From: Dendrophyllia cribrosa
Taxonomy: Eukaryota; Cnidaria; Anthozoa; Scleractinia; Dendrophylliidae
Length of the DNA stretch: 64,000 nucleotides
Reading direction: 5' to 3'
NCBI GenBank assembly: GCA_024195265.1
Contig: JAJLRJ010000013.1
Span: 8,420,832 to 8,484,831, forward strand
The notes beneath the pieces are model-generated. The model was not told the origin of the DNA. It ran no database searches and saw only the letters and a program-made list of their open reading frames with translations. Made by a program: the position numbers and the translations under genes. Below are positions 57,201-64,000 of the stretch, piece after piece (within the stretch, counting starts at the first letter, position 1; each line of letters starts with the position of its first letter).

Positions 57201-60200
57201 TGTCGTTTATTATGCTGTACAAAGTGGTTCTAACAATTGAATGTGACCATTTATTCATTTACTTTGTCTGTTAATATAATCTGAATTATTACTTCACGCC
57301 GCTTGGCGACCCTAATATAATTCTCATTTTTGCAACTTATTTTTTAATTTCTATTTGATTATTTTCAGTTTGAAGGGGCTATGTCACCATTTTTTGTGCC
57401 ACTAGAAAAAAAGCCCAAAAGACATCTTTATATGAGTGGAAACCCAAACATAATGGTCCAGTTTTGTTTAAAATTATTCTACTAGTGCTCTAAGAGTAAA
57501 AATAAGTGTCTTGGGCTGCAGATGGCCAGGATGGAAATGGATTGCAACTTGAAAAAATTAGGCCAATTCTTTCAACTTTAAAGGTTTCACTTTTCGTTTA
57601 AACTCCGATTATTATTCTCTCTTCGAAAATTCACTTGATATCTTTGTCTTTGTGTTCTAAAAGCATTTCTAGTTCGACAAAGGCACCTAGTTTTAATATG
57701 GAGCAGTAGAGAGCTTAAGCAACGACGACGGCAACGCCAAGCAAAACGTCAGTTGAAAAAAGGATTCGCGCTATTTTAAACTACTTTGCAGTTGTTACAA
57801 TTTGGTTAGTTTATCTAATTTGACTGGATTGTCCAGGAGCTGAATTTGAAGGGATGGCTTCCCGGTTCAAATGGAGAAAGGAAAATTAACCGTCGTGTGT
57901 TCACGTTCTCCCCAAAACTTCAATTTGATCATTTGACGTTGTTGTTTTGCAGGGAACGGCAAAGAAATGTACCAAAATGTAAAACGCACGTGCAGAGGCA
58001 TTGTTTTCGCTCATTAAACCTATTGTTTTGTGCCGTTCTCGCTGCCGTCGCTGTCGTGGTTGCTTAAGCCTAGTTTCCATATAATCGCAACGATCGCAAC
58101 GATCGCAGCGAACGTTACGATCGACGATCGCTGCGATTCTTGCGACCCTTGCGATCATATGGAAACCAAAACGTTGCGATCCTTGCGATTGTTGCGATCC
58201 TTGTGATTGCGATCGCAGAGATTGAAATTTTTCTATCTCTGCGATCGCAATCGCAACGGATCGCAACGATCGCAACGTTTTGGTTTCCATATGATCGCAA
58301 GGGTCGCAAGAATCGCAGCGATCGTCGATCCGATCGTTGCGATCGTTGCGATTATATGGAAACCAGGCTTTAAGTTCCCTAGTGTTGACACAAAACGTCA
58401 AAATATCCATGACATAGGGGAGTGTGACTGTGATCATTTAGGGGAGCGAAAGAGTAACAATCCATACGTGGTGGCGGTGTCTCTGTCTTGGATGTTGATC
58501 CGCCTTTTGTTGGGCTCTTTCTTCCTTTCTTATCCTTCTTCTCCTTTGCTTTCTTTTGCAATGCCTCACGCTCTTTCTCTTTTTCATGTTCTGCCTGTCT
58601 TATGGCCTCTGCCTCTTGCTCCGTCTGGTCTATCAACGCCTGGTGAGGTATAGACGAAAGAGAAGAAGATCCATTATTGTTAAAGAGCTAAAAAGAGTTT
58701 TTCTCAATACAACGCGCGCGTTCATTGGTTGATTCATGGTCACATGATATCTAACAAACAAACTGTTTTCCGTCATGAGCGGGCAACATTTGCGAAAGTG
58801 GGCAAGACTTTTAACGTTAACCAGTAACAGTGCACTGTTGTCCGCTAGCGCACGTGATCAGACTGTCACTAAAGGTGGCATGATTGTGACGCAATTGATA
58901 TCTACCTCGAGCGCTCGGCGCGTTTTGCAAACTGCCTTGTGTTGCTATATAACAAATCACTTAATGACTGATCCCTTGAGGAATAGTGAATTTTGTTTCC
59001 CTCGAATCTCTATATTTCCATCGGGACCAGTCAATAAGTGTTTATTATTCACCTCCGCTTTGGCGAATAATTGTTAAATATATTAAAGTGCCCCTATGAT
59101 CAAATTTTTGATTTTCATTTTTTTACATTTTCGTGTACTATTAGACTTTCTTACTCATCTTGCCAAATTTCAATCCATTACGAACATCAGAAGTCATTTT
59201 ATTTTAACATTTATTTCCGAGAATTTACGGCCGCCATTAATCAACCTTGTTCCAAGGCTTGGTTGCGAATGGGAGAAAGTGACGTCAAAGACTCAAACAT
59301 ACCACACGGGTTGAAATTATAAGTGGGTGTGGTCCTAATTGCATCAAACAAAAATAGTCACTAACAGTTGAAACACGTGACTTTTTCTGAGCTGCTGTTT
59401 CCCTCAACACCTTCCATATTGAAAAAGAAAACCGTGTATTTAAATGAAACAACGTTCTCCAACATTAAAAAGAGGAAGAAATGAAAGTGAGCCAACAAGA
59501 TGTCTAAGCTTGTTGGAGGTAATGCAACTTTTAACTACCGCTGCTCTATCGAATTTTATTGCTTGATGTGATAAAACAGTCAGGGCATCATATAGAGCAG
59601 TTTTCAGTTGAGTGTTGTAAAACCAAAACCAAAGTAATTACTCTGACCAACCACAACAGTCATAAACAATCCAATGAACCAATCAGAGCTCGAAGCAATT
59701 ACAGGGTTCATACAGAAAATTGCAACCTTTTTTCAAGGACTTTTCAAGGACCAAATTTATTTTTCAAGGACCCTCCAATGAATGTAATGTTACAGGTTAA
59801 ATAATATAAATCATATGCACCTTCTAAATTAACAGGTTTTTAATGCCAGGAGTTTCTCCTCCATCTTCTTCTCTAGGTTCTTTAGTTCGTATGCCTTTTT
59901 TTTGGAAGTTTTTCTGAGAGAATTTGATTGCGTCACGAAAGATATATCTCCAGTCGATTTCAGCCTTCTCAGACAAATTTTCCGCTGACTTAACTAAAGA
60001 ATAAATGACTTAAATAAAGAATGTCCTCAGTCATTCTCCTCTTTTTCTCCTTAAGTTCCTCAACTTCATCCAACAAAGACTTCCGCTTCCGACTTCCTTC
60101 TTCAGATTTCTTGTTCTGTCGTTGTTCAAGGTACCTTTCATAATGTTTTCTTGCTGCAGAGCACGAGGTGAGCAGAGGCTGGGTGATAGGTACATTCAAG

Positions 60201-63200
60201 ATGCCACCAACAGAATTGATAGAGTGTTTTCACTGACGTCATATGAAAATTCAGAAGCAGTTTTCGATTCTAAAATGTTTACGGAAACAGACAGAGTGGC
60301 TAGATTTCAGAATACCCCGCCACTTATTTGCATCTCATTGAATAAGAATGGATTCTTTTGTTTTCATATGGCTAGTTCTAACAAACATTTAGGGATATGT
60401 AAATAAGTGGCGGGGTATTCTGAAATTGCTCCAACAGAGTTTAAAACTACACATCTGGGCCAAATTTTGAAGCGCAAGAGCATTTCATTCAAAGTTATAG
60501 ACGAATGAGTATAGACATTTTTAGTAAGAAATGTATGGAGCGGCCATCTTGGTGTCCCACTTAGGGACACCAACATGGCGGCCAAAAATTTAAAGACTTT
60601 AAAGTCTTAATAACACCAAAAATCTCATCACAAAATATTGTATTCACTATAAGAGGCATGAAATGGGCTTATAAGCATGTATAATTCATTAATAACTTTC
60701 AACTAGTTCAATTTTGTTTATTTTAACGGCTTATCTGAAACAGCGTGACGAATTGCGTGACACATTTACAACCTTTATAAATTGAAAACGAAACATCGTT
60801 AAAACCTGAAACTTTTTGTGAAAGATTATAACACTGGTATCCACATGCCATGTTAGAAAAAGCTTTGTAGGATTTATACTTTAGATTTTTTATTTTTTAC
60901 GACGTCATGTGAAAACACTCTATATAATCACAGACAAGACGTTGAGCTACATGCGCAAGAGTATCACAAGTCATACACACAACCGCTGGTCGTTTGAGAT
61001 TTGCCTTTCTTACAAATGTTTTAGCGTGTCGGTTGTTTTCACAACATAAAAAGGAAGAATACCCCAACCCACACAATGCAACGTTTCTTCGACTCCAACA
61101 GATTTTATGTTGGAGAAAATTCAAGGACTTTTGAAGACCTTAGAAAGGAATTTAATTTCTTATTTAGCTCTATTTATTTAATCATTTAATTTAAATAGTT
61201 ATTATAACTCATATATACTCTTCCTTTTTAATGTGATTAATTTAGCCAGAGCTTCATAACTAGTTTCTAAAAGTATTGTATACCCTCCACCCACTTGTAA
61301 TCGCTCTGTGGTAGCAGCCAACTCGAAAGCTTGGCTCCTTTGGCTGCTACACACTTTTTCCTTTGTTATGTTTAATTCAATGTATAGTTAGCTCTGTTCT
61401 TACTTCTTTTTTTCCTTATTGTTGTTGTATTGTAATTGAATAAGTGTAAATAATAAACTTGAACTTGAAATTGAACTTAAGGACTTTTCAAGGATGTATG
61501 GAATTCAAGGACTTTTCAAGGACTCCCTCTAAAATTCAAGGACTTTCGAATACTGTGCGAACCCTGAATTACATGTCGGCGGCGCCAAGCGCGGGAAAAC
61601 GCGTGCGAGCAAGTCACGATTGCTTTTGGTTTTACTTCTGATTGGTCGAGGAAGTGGCACGAGATTTTTTAGCCAATCACAAAGCGTTACTAATTTCAAA
61701 TCAGTGCAATTACGTTATGAACTTTATTACATCCTTTTTGAAATCACTGGTGATCCTTGCAATCTGATTGGCTCTCAGCAGTGCGATTTATTCCCGAAAC
61801 GCACTATTTTTTGCTCCAAATCGCATCCTTTTCTCAGCAGTGCGATTTATTCCCGAATCGCACTGTTTTTTGCTCTAAATCGCATCTTTTTCTCAGCAGT
61901 GCCATTTATTCCCGAATCGCACTATTTTTTGCTCTAAATCGCATCTATAAGTCGCATCAATATTGGTACTGACTAAAATCCTGTATTTGGGCAATTAAAT
62001 TGTGCGATTTCAAAATGGATGTAATAAAGTGGTAATTGAACTTAGTGTCGTGCAATTTTGGTCGGAAATCATACTTGTGATTTCAAATCGAACTCGCGCT
62101 GCGCACTCGTTCGATTTTAAAATCACGCGTATGATTTCAGACCAAATTGCACTCCACTCAGTTCAATTACCATTATGAAGTATTCCGTCCTTTTACCAAT
62201 GGTATAGAGTGGTGTTTACCAATGGTATAGAGTGGTGTTTACCAATGGTATAGAGTAGTGTTTACCAATGGTATAGAGTGGTGTTTACCAATGGTATAGA
62301 GTGGTGTTTAGCAATGGTATAGAGTGGTGTTTACCAATGGTATAGAGTGGTGTTTACCAATGGTATAGAGTGGTGTTTAGCAATGGTATAGAGTGGTGTT
62401 TACCAATGGTATAGAGTAGTGTTTACCAATGGTATAGAGTGGTGTTTACCAATGGTATAGAGTGGTGTTTACCAATGGTATAGAGTGGTGTTTACCAATG
62501 GTATAGAGTGGTGTTTACCAATGGTATAGAGTAGTGTTTACCAATGGTATAGAGTGGTGTTTACCAATGGTATAGAGTGGTGTTTACCAATGGTATAGAG
62601 TGGTGTTTACCAATGGTATAGAGTGGTGTTTACCAATGGTATAGAGTGGTGTTTAGCAATGGTATAGAGTGGTGTTTACCAATGGTATAGAGTGGTGTTT
62701 AGCAATGGTATAGAGTGGTGTTTACCAATGGTATAGAGTGGCGTTTACCAATGGTATAGAGTGGTGTTTACCAATGGTATAGAGTGGTGTTTACCAATGG
62801 TATAGAGTGGTGTTTACCAATGGTATAGAGTGGTGTTTACCAATGGTATAGAGTGGTGTTTACCAATGGTATAGAGTGGGTTTCTAAAACCAAAACTAAA
62901 CTAATCACTTTGGCCAATCACAGCAGACACAGACAATCCAATGAACCAATCAGAATTCAAATAGAGCGTTTTCACTCACGTGACCTTCAGTCCCGTGGGA
63001 CTCAAATGACAAAGGCCATGGCAGCCATGTTGGTGTTCCTAACAAAAGAAGTTAATTAAAATTCTTTTGTACGGGAACACCAATATGGCGGCTATGACGT
63101 CAAGTGAAAACGCTCTATACATTTAGCCGGCGCCAAGCGCGGGAAAACGGGTGCGAACAACTCACGATTGGTTTTGGTTTTACTTCTTATTGGTTGAGAA

Positions 63201-63528
63201 AGTGGCGCGAGAATTTTTAGCCAATCGCAAAGCATAGCATTGCAAAACCAAAGCAATCGCAAAATTACTTTTGAGACTTAAAAGATGGTTTTCACGTTAC
63301 GTCACGGCGGCCATGTTGGTGCACACCTACAAAAGAATTTTAATGAACTTCTTTGGCCGCCATGGAACAACATGGCCAACATGAACAACATGGCCGCCAT
63401 GGCCTTTGTCATTTGAGTCCCACAGGAGTGAAGGTCACGTGAGTGAAAACCGCGTTATGTGCTTATCGTATTTAACTCACCATTGTCTCAATTATCGTCA
63501 GGGCCACCATATACGCATCAAAAACGAG
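39231..63528 (-). CDS. SPEF2: SPEF2-like sperm flagellar/ciliary protein, C-terminal part; 5' end outside window
   Basis: Seventeen minus-strand exons: 63528-63481, 58639-58468, 56461-56360, 54431-54364, 53613-53543, 52245-52146, 50898-50791, 49513-49436, 48924-48874, 45591-45409, 44394-44302, 43457-43395, 42577-42419, 41207-41148, 40526-40446, 39721-39596 and 39278-39231. Every border is AG/GT and all phases agree, giving 536 residues and a TGA. Seen in order: Glu/Lys-rich coiled region with KEKKDKKGRKSP, Pro-rich TPPPP, KEMAENIRFAIEKEEKLQDE, Pro-rich PTPPPPPSPVE, EFIDWRRFLLAAAQPW, LTHEEFEQVDLWF, LDYVDMLLYFAADP, and a final LLYQHPIIQDC. These match the C-terminal plan of SPEF2 (KPL2), an axonemal protein needed for motile cilia and sperm tails. 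The N-terminal calponin-homology and kinase-like parts lie right of the window. Confidence 0.9.
39596..39721 (-). CDS. SPEF2: SPEF2 exon
   Basis: 42 codons ERLAGVFVELGAEETEAVPF through LLYQHPIIQDCMHM. Acceptor ATCCACAG, donor GTAAGT. Confidence 0.92.
39930..40235. repeat. Inverted relative of the 25130 repeat
   Basis: Carries the TTAGCCGACGAGGCCG hairpin and ATTCAACACATTGAT ends; opposite orientation to 25130-25445. In a SPEF2 intron. Confidence 0.75.
40446..40526 (-). CDS. SPEF2: SPEF2 exon
   Basis: 27 codons AFHHGEGRMEDTHRLSLTAD plus PDDAFAR. Acceptor CCGGCAG, donor GTGAGT. Confidence 0.88.
40601..40904. mobile_element. Nested foldback element
   Basis: Outer arms CTTTATTTTCGAATTGCCCA and complement; inner arms TGGCAGGAACAAT, TTTTGCATAAACTATTG and ATGCTCTTGGGA each pair with their complement. 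Confidence 0.78.
41148..41207 (-). CDS. SPEF2: SPEF2 exon
   Basis: 20 codons EPQSPPPEMDSLVTLENLMK. Acceptor ATCTTAG, donor GTATGA. Confidence 0.9.
41330..42260. repeat. Intron field of recurring GATGAAACACTC / GAGTGTTTCATC words
   Basis: The words and neighbours (CTCAAACTCATTAATAA, CAAACACCGAGAAG) recur in both orientations, suggesting stacked degenerate inverted repeats. No single element boundary is clear. Confidence 0.55.
42419..42577 (-). CDS. SPEF2: SPEF2 exon
   Basis: 53 codons starting LLYFAADPDPLEGFLRGLSV and ending GGDVNVPQIQ. Acceptor CCTACAG, donor GTACAT. Confidence 0.93.
42916..43205 (-). mobile_element. tRNA-derived SINE
   Basis: The minus strand starts with a tRNA-Ser-like head: box A TGGTTGAGTGATTAGG, an anticodon arm CTGGA-CTTGAAA-TCCGG (TGA) and box B GGTTCAAGTCC. 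A unique body follows and a T-rich tail ends it. The acceptor stem cannot pair, so it is a SINE rather than a tRNA gene. Confidence 0.78.
43395..43457 (-). CDS. SPEF2: SPEF2 exon
   Basis: 21 codons AFFQIFADHNDEVPSLDYVD plus M. Acceptor TTTGCAG, donor GTAAGT. Confidence 0.92.
43513..44181. mobile_element. Element with TTAAAGGGGC ends
   Basis: TTAAAGGGGCTTTTTCACC and GTGACAATGCCCCTTAA are inverted ends. Inside are TTTACCGAGCCGCGAAGCGG and a GGTGGGTAG palindrome. Confidence 0.65.
44302..44394 (-). CDS. SPEF2: SPEF2 exon
   Basis: 31 codons VDLWFYGQQELEHPKDPDVP then PVFDRQGKLKN. Acceptor GCGTAG, donor GTGAGT. Confidence 0.92.
44490..45365 (+). repeat. 106-bp minisatellite array, about 8 diverged units
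   Basis: Fills almost the whole 1,014-bp intron between two SPEF2 exons. Units are more diverged than those at 18254-19165 and include deletions. Confidence 0.92.
45409..45591 (-). CDS. SPEF2: SPEF2 exon (DWRRFLL motif, EF-hand-like region)
   Basis: 61 codons with LETEFIDWRRFLLAAAQPW and REVDTTFIGRLTHEEFEQ, resembling a degenerate EF-hand pair. The donor is followed within about 45 bases by the 106-bp repeat array. Confidence 0.93.
45786..46165. mobile_element. MITE with AAGGCCGTTTACAC ends
   Basis: AAGGCCGTTTACACGG and GTAAACGGCCTTT bound inner arms such as CCCCAAAACCTGA. Confidence 0.65.
46688..48614. mobile_element. 1.93-kb foldback element, 868-bp arms, TTAA duplication
   Basis: Arms 46684-47551 and 47751-48618 mirror each other about 47651 with a 199-bp spacer. 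Ends GGTGGCTCGATGG and complement, TTAA on both sides. I saw only about one mismatch (CTAAAT against CAAAAT). No transposase. TTAA points to piggyBac/Kolobok mobilisation. It lies in a SPEF2 intron. Confidence 0.88.
48874..48924 (-). CDS. SPEF2: SPEF2 exon
   Basis: 17 codons YGMELLPDSWMNITQQQ. Acceptor GATCACAG, donor GTGAGA; it lies 256 bp from the edge of the large foldback. Confidence 0.8.
49007..49275 (+). repeat. Purine-rich GA microsatellite with G run
   Basis: Long GAGAGA/GGGAGA stretch with a run of about 20 G at 49211-49230. The open frame across it is a repeat artefact. Confidence 0.85.
49436..49513 (-). CDS. SPEF2: SPEF2 exon
   Basis: 26 codons LAETAPTGVISNRAFCDTIM plus DMTALT. 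Acceptor CGTTAG, donor GTGAGT. Confidence 0.88.
49560..50050. other. SPEF2 intron, repeat remnants
   Basis: ATGGCGGGACAGGAGGATAAA at 49717 has a coding look and resembles a gene 5' end, but the frame carries no domain; ACCTCGTTTCCGAGGT is a small palindrome. Confidence 0.35.
50061..50406. mobile_element. Mutator-like MITE, 9-bp GTGCCAACC duplication
   Basis: About 55-bp inverted ends (GGAAGACCTTAGATAACAAC, GGACCACCTCGGACACC), with GTGCCAACC at 50052-50060 and 50407-50415. The interior (50180-50280) has GGTACAGTGG repeats and a box B-like GGTTCAATCC. Confidence 0.85.
50440..50600. mobile_element. MITE with ATGGCGGCC and TGACGTCA motifs
   Basis: CACGTGACGTCACGGCGGCCATATT and AATATGGCGGCCGGAAAACACTCTATA resemble ends of elements at 60220, 62960 and 63285. 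Confidence 0.65.
50791..50898 (-). CDS. SPEF2: SPEF2 exon (Pro-rich)
   Basis: 36 codons: DTRTFKTPTPPPPPSPVEV then SDTFTVSQLFNLYRQ. Phase 0 on both sides. Confidence 0.9.
50960..51710. other. SPEF2 intron, no gene recognised
   Basis: A short 106-bp-repeat fragment near 50970 (TTTAAATGGTCACACATTAGG). Otherwise AT-rich. Confidence 0.45.
51711..51903. mobile_element. Hairpin MITE, CTGACCCACCCAGTTTGCATT arms
   Basis: CTGACCCACCCAGTTTGCAT and ATGCAAACTGGGTGGGTCAG are exact inverted ends. Confidence 0.82.
52146..52245 (-). CDS. SPEF2: SPEF2 exon
   Basis: Encodes IKEMAENIRFAIEKEEKLQD and LLKDKDFVIDL, a predicted coiled helix. Acceptor TTTTAG, donor GTAAGA. Confidence 0.9.
52920..53290 (+). repeat. 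G-rich family copy, two long units
   Basis: GTTAACATTGAGCCCGCG, then two units with GGGAGGGTGGGGAG, CAGTGGAGCAAAACGCCTA and GTTTCGTATTCACGAGTTGG. G4-prone. Same family as 10541 and 27470. Confidence 0.8.
53543..53613 (-). CDS. SPEF2: SPEF2 exon
   Basis: Encodes GKADSTYKDMDDWLGERFLQ and EVE. Acceptor TTTCAG; the split Ser codon is completed by the next exon. Confidence 0.88.
53765..54015 (-). repeat. 106-bp-related remnant
   Basis: Inverted copy of the 5590/20218 segment: CAACTCCCAAGAGTGCCAAA, then two AAGTACTGC...TTTGAATGG half units. Confidence 0.7.
54364..54431 (-). CDS. SPEF2: SPEF2 exon
   Basis: Encodes DNGLKTRLEMINNHAIAVLQ and ELK. Acceptor TTGTCAG, donor GTAGCG. Confidence 0.87.
54488..54780. 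mobile_element. MITE, GGGCTGGATTACATAAGCGACG end
   Basis: GGAATCGGAATC-rich core. Ends GGGCTGGATTAC and GTGGGAACCAGCCC. Inverted relative at 25450-25655. Confidence 0.7.
54916..55820. mobile_element. 905-bp element with CCGATTCAGCGGA/TCCGCTAAATCGG ends
   Basis: CTTTCCGATTCAGCGGATTAGG and CCGCTAAATCGGAAAGG, with repeated TATTCCGCGGAATA words. The interior is AT-rich without coding signal. Confidence 0.65.
56360..56461 (-). CDS. SPEF2: SPEF2 exon
   Basis: Encodes LTDEQEGQSEEEQLKQ and KERARKEFLGAVASE, a charged helix. Acceptor CTTGTAG, donor GTAAAG. Confidence 0.88.
56559..56737. mobile_element. Hairpin element, GGTGTCAGTAAAACGCGGG arms
   Basis: Arms GGTGTCAGTAAAACGCGGG and CCCGCGTTTTATTGACACC. 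Inner GGGATTAGGT units resemble decayed telomere-like repeats and give misleading Gly/Leu frames. Confidence 0.82.
57070..57250 (+). repeat. 106-bp minisatellite fragment
   Basis: Two partial units (TGACCATTCAAATGAAAGC, CAGTACTTTCCTGTG). Confidence 0.75.
57712..58385. mobile_element. Second copy of the 38607 element, split by a TTAA insertion
   Basis: AGAGCTTAAGCAACGACGACGG through GTCGTGGTTGCTTAA, then the insert, then GTTCCCTAG. The intact copy at 38607-38975 shows the unsplit form. Confidence 0.75.
58068..58369. mobile_element. 302-bp TTAA MITE made of GATCGCAAC words
   Basis: Near-perfect palindrome; ends GCCTAGTTTCCATATAATCG and its near complement, TTAA at 58064-58067 and 58370-58373. 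The GATCGCAACGATCGC repetition makes open frames on both strands that are not genes. Confidence 0.85.
58468..58639 (-). CDS. SPEF2: SPEF2 exon (Lys/Glu-rich)
   Basis: 57 codons plus one base: ALIDQTEQEAEAIRQAEHEK, a KEKKDKKGRK basic run, then TPPP. Donor GTATGG; the split codon becomes Pro with the next exon. Confidence 0.88.
58700..59070. repeat. Inverted relative of the 5130-5570 repeat
   Basis: CATGATATCTAACAAACAAACT, GCTAGCGCACGTGATCAGAC and CACTTAATGACTGATCCC. Confidence 0.75.
59830..60199 (-). pseudogene. Transposon-encoded coiled-coil protein relic
   Basis: Minus-strand KHYERYLEQRQNKKSEEG and KSLLDEVEELKEKKRRM, then after a break SAENLSEKAEIDW and a Lys-rich ELKNLEKKMEEKLLALK. Broken frames and its position inside a transposon exclude it as a SPEF2 exon. 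Its upstream part is cut by 60220-60922. Confidence 0.6.
60220..60922. mobile_element. 703-bp element with TAGAGTGTTTTCACTGACGTCAT ends
   Basis: Inverted ends containing TGACGTCA, and an interior with CAACATGGCGGCC. Inserted in the coding relic of the CAGGGTTC element. Interior words match 14270-14520. Confidence 0.75.
61710..62180 (+). repeat. Second copy of the 14560 repeat
   Basis: Same body with three CAGTGCGATTTATTCC units; the 23-bp array begins just past its end. Confidence 0.8.
62191..62879 (+). repeat. 23-bp tandem array, about 30 copies
   Basis: Unit GTTTACCAATGGTATAGAGTGGT. Variants are limited to ACC/AGC and GTGGT/GTAGT (one GGCGT). No spacers, so not a CRISPR array. Confidence 0.97.
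62880..63290 (+). mobile_element. 280-bp MITE copy split by a 160-bp MITE (62960-63119)
   Basis: Flanks AAAACCAAAACTAAAC and GCCGGCGCCAAGCGCGGGA. The insert has ends TAGAGCGTTTTCACT and AGTGAAAACGCTCTA with an ATGGCGGC motif. Confidence 0.8.
63285..63460. mobile_element. Relative of the 62960 MITE
   Basis: GGTTTTCACGTTACGTCACGGCGGCC and CCTTTGTCATTTGAGTCCCAC match 62960-63119. The inner CAACATGGCC words are repeated. It ends 20 bp before a SPEF2 exon. Confidence 0.7.
63481..63528 (-). CDS. SPEF2: SPEF2 exon (first in window)
   Basis: 16 codons LVFDAYMVALTIIETM, acceptor TTCGCAG, donor GTGAGT, phase 0. Its tiny size makes it less certain, but both splice sites are strong and the downstream phase fits. 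Confidence 0.7.
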
Positions 63529-63589
63529 CTGCGAAAACAAAACAAATGTTGGTAAATAAAGAATGATGGTAACTGTCACGAGCGTGGAA

Positions 63590-64000
63590 CAAAGAAACAA
63601 ATCTGAGTCCCTGACAGCATTCGAACCTATGACCTTCCGTACACCGGTCGGATGCCCTAACCACTGAGCTACGACAGACTCGTGGAGAGCAAGGTCACAT
63701 ACTAGGTTTACATGCCGGTCAGATGCTCTAACCACTGAGGTACGAGAGACTCGTGGCAAGCTAGGCCATATACTAGGTTCACACACCGGTCGGATGCTCT
63801 AACCACTGAGCTACGAGAGACTCGTGGCGAGTTAGGCCATATACTAGGTTCACACACTGGTCGGATGCTCTAACTACTGAGGTACGGGAGACTCGTGGCG
63901 AGCTAGGCCACATACTAGGTTCACACACCGGTCGAATGCTCTAACCACTGAGCTACGAGAGACTCGAGGCGAGTTAGGCCATATACTAGGTTCACACACC
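63590..64000 (-). repeat. tRNA-derived unit and 71-bp tandem array running off the window
   Basis: The minus strand of 63600-63690 shows box A TAGCTCAGTGGTTAGGGC and box B GGTTCGAATGC. From 63660 a 71-bp unit (GTAGCTCAGTGGTTAGAGCA, CATCCGACCGGTGTG, AACCTAGTATATGG) repeats about five times to the edge. Confidence 0.82.

Larger units (their letters stand above)
59702..61566. mobile_element. 1.87-kb element, CAGGGTTC ends, AATTA duplication
   Basis: Ends CAGGGTTCATACAG and CTGTGCGAACCCTG, with repeated TTCAAGGACTTTTCAAGGAC near both ends. AATTA flanks both sides (59697-59701, 61567-61571). Carries a decayed coiled-coil frame. The superfamily is unclear. Confidence 0.78.
59598..61700 (+). mobile_element. 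280-bp MITE copy holding a two-level insertion nest
   Basis: MITE sequence to 59701 resumes at 61567 (AATTACATGTCGGCGGCGCC) and runs to about 61700. Inside are 59702-61566 and, within that, 60220-60922. Confidence 0.82.

Noticed and set aside
57901..58653. Long Arg/Cys/Asp-repeat frames
   Set aside because: Artefact of the GATCGCAAC palindrome; both strands give the same kind of frame.
59990..60199. Candidate SPEF2 exon (Glu/Lys-rich)
   Set aside because: It lies inside a transposon with target duplications and continues as a broken transposon frame.
62191..62879. Possible CRISPR array
   Set aside because: Units are contiguous with no spacers and the DNA is eukaryotic.

Overview
This is AT-rich, repeat-dense eukaryotic (animal) DNA. 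The genes are split into short exons with GT/AG borders and long introns, and every kilobase carries foldback elements, MITE-like transposons, Penelope-like retroelement ends, tRNA-derived repeats or minisatellites. A cilia/flagella gene, a JAMM deubiquitinase and the repeat types together suggest an anthozoan cnidarian such as a stony coral. That organism call is inference from style; no species marker is visible.

Genes. (1) MYSM1, minus strand, 846-21213: nine exons whose splice phases join in frame to encode about 775 residues: acidic N-terminus, SANT/Myb domain, SWIRM domain and a JAMM/MPN protease domain with all catalytic residues. The C-terminal end lies left of the window. (2) A 2-oxoglutarate/Fe(II) oxygenase, plus strand, two exons (22196-22758, 25680-25944), 275 aa, with an intact HxD...H triad. 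It starts 983 bp from the MYSM1 start codon in the divergent orientation. (3) An orphan 174-codon single-exon ORF at 33695-34219, plus strand, downstream of three tandem copies of a promoter-like repeat. (4) The 3' part of SPEF2 (sperm flagellar protein 2), minus strand, 39231-63528: seventeen small exons that join in frame to 536 residues plus stop. The 5' end lies right of the window.

Mobile DNA fills the rest. A 928-bp palindrome (26073-27000) consists of two head-to-head, identically truncated Penelope-like elements, each with the GIY-YIG endonuclease C-terminus and a hammerhead-ribozyme-like motif. A 1.93-kb foldback with TTAA flanks (46688-48614) has 868-bp arms. Other TTAA elements lie at 2393-2851, 30359-30904 and 58068-58369. 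A 1.23-kb element has an exact 8-bp target duplication (28611-29842), and a Mutator-like MITE has a 9-bp duplication (50061-50406). A 280-bp MITE family with seven copies serves repeatedly as a landing site for other elements. A 106-bp minisatellite recurs in both orientations across the window, and a 23-bp array of about 30 copies lies at 62191-62879.

The two large genes are not functionally linked by anything visible here. The only structural link is the head-to-head arrangement of MYSM1 and the oxygenase. I found no convincing undescribed multi-gene system; the most unusual material is the palindromic retroelement pair, the foldbacks and the 106-bp repeat that abuts splice sites.
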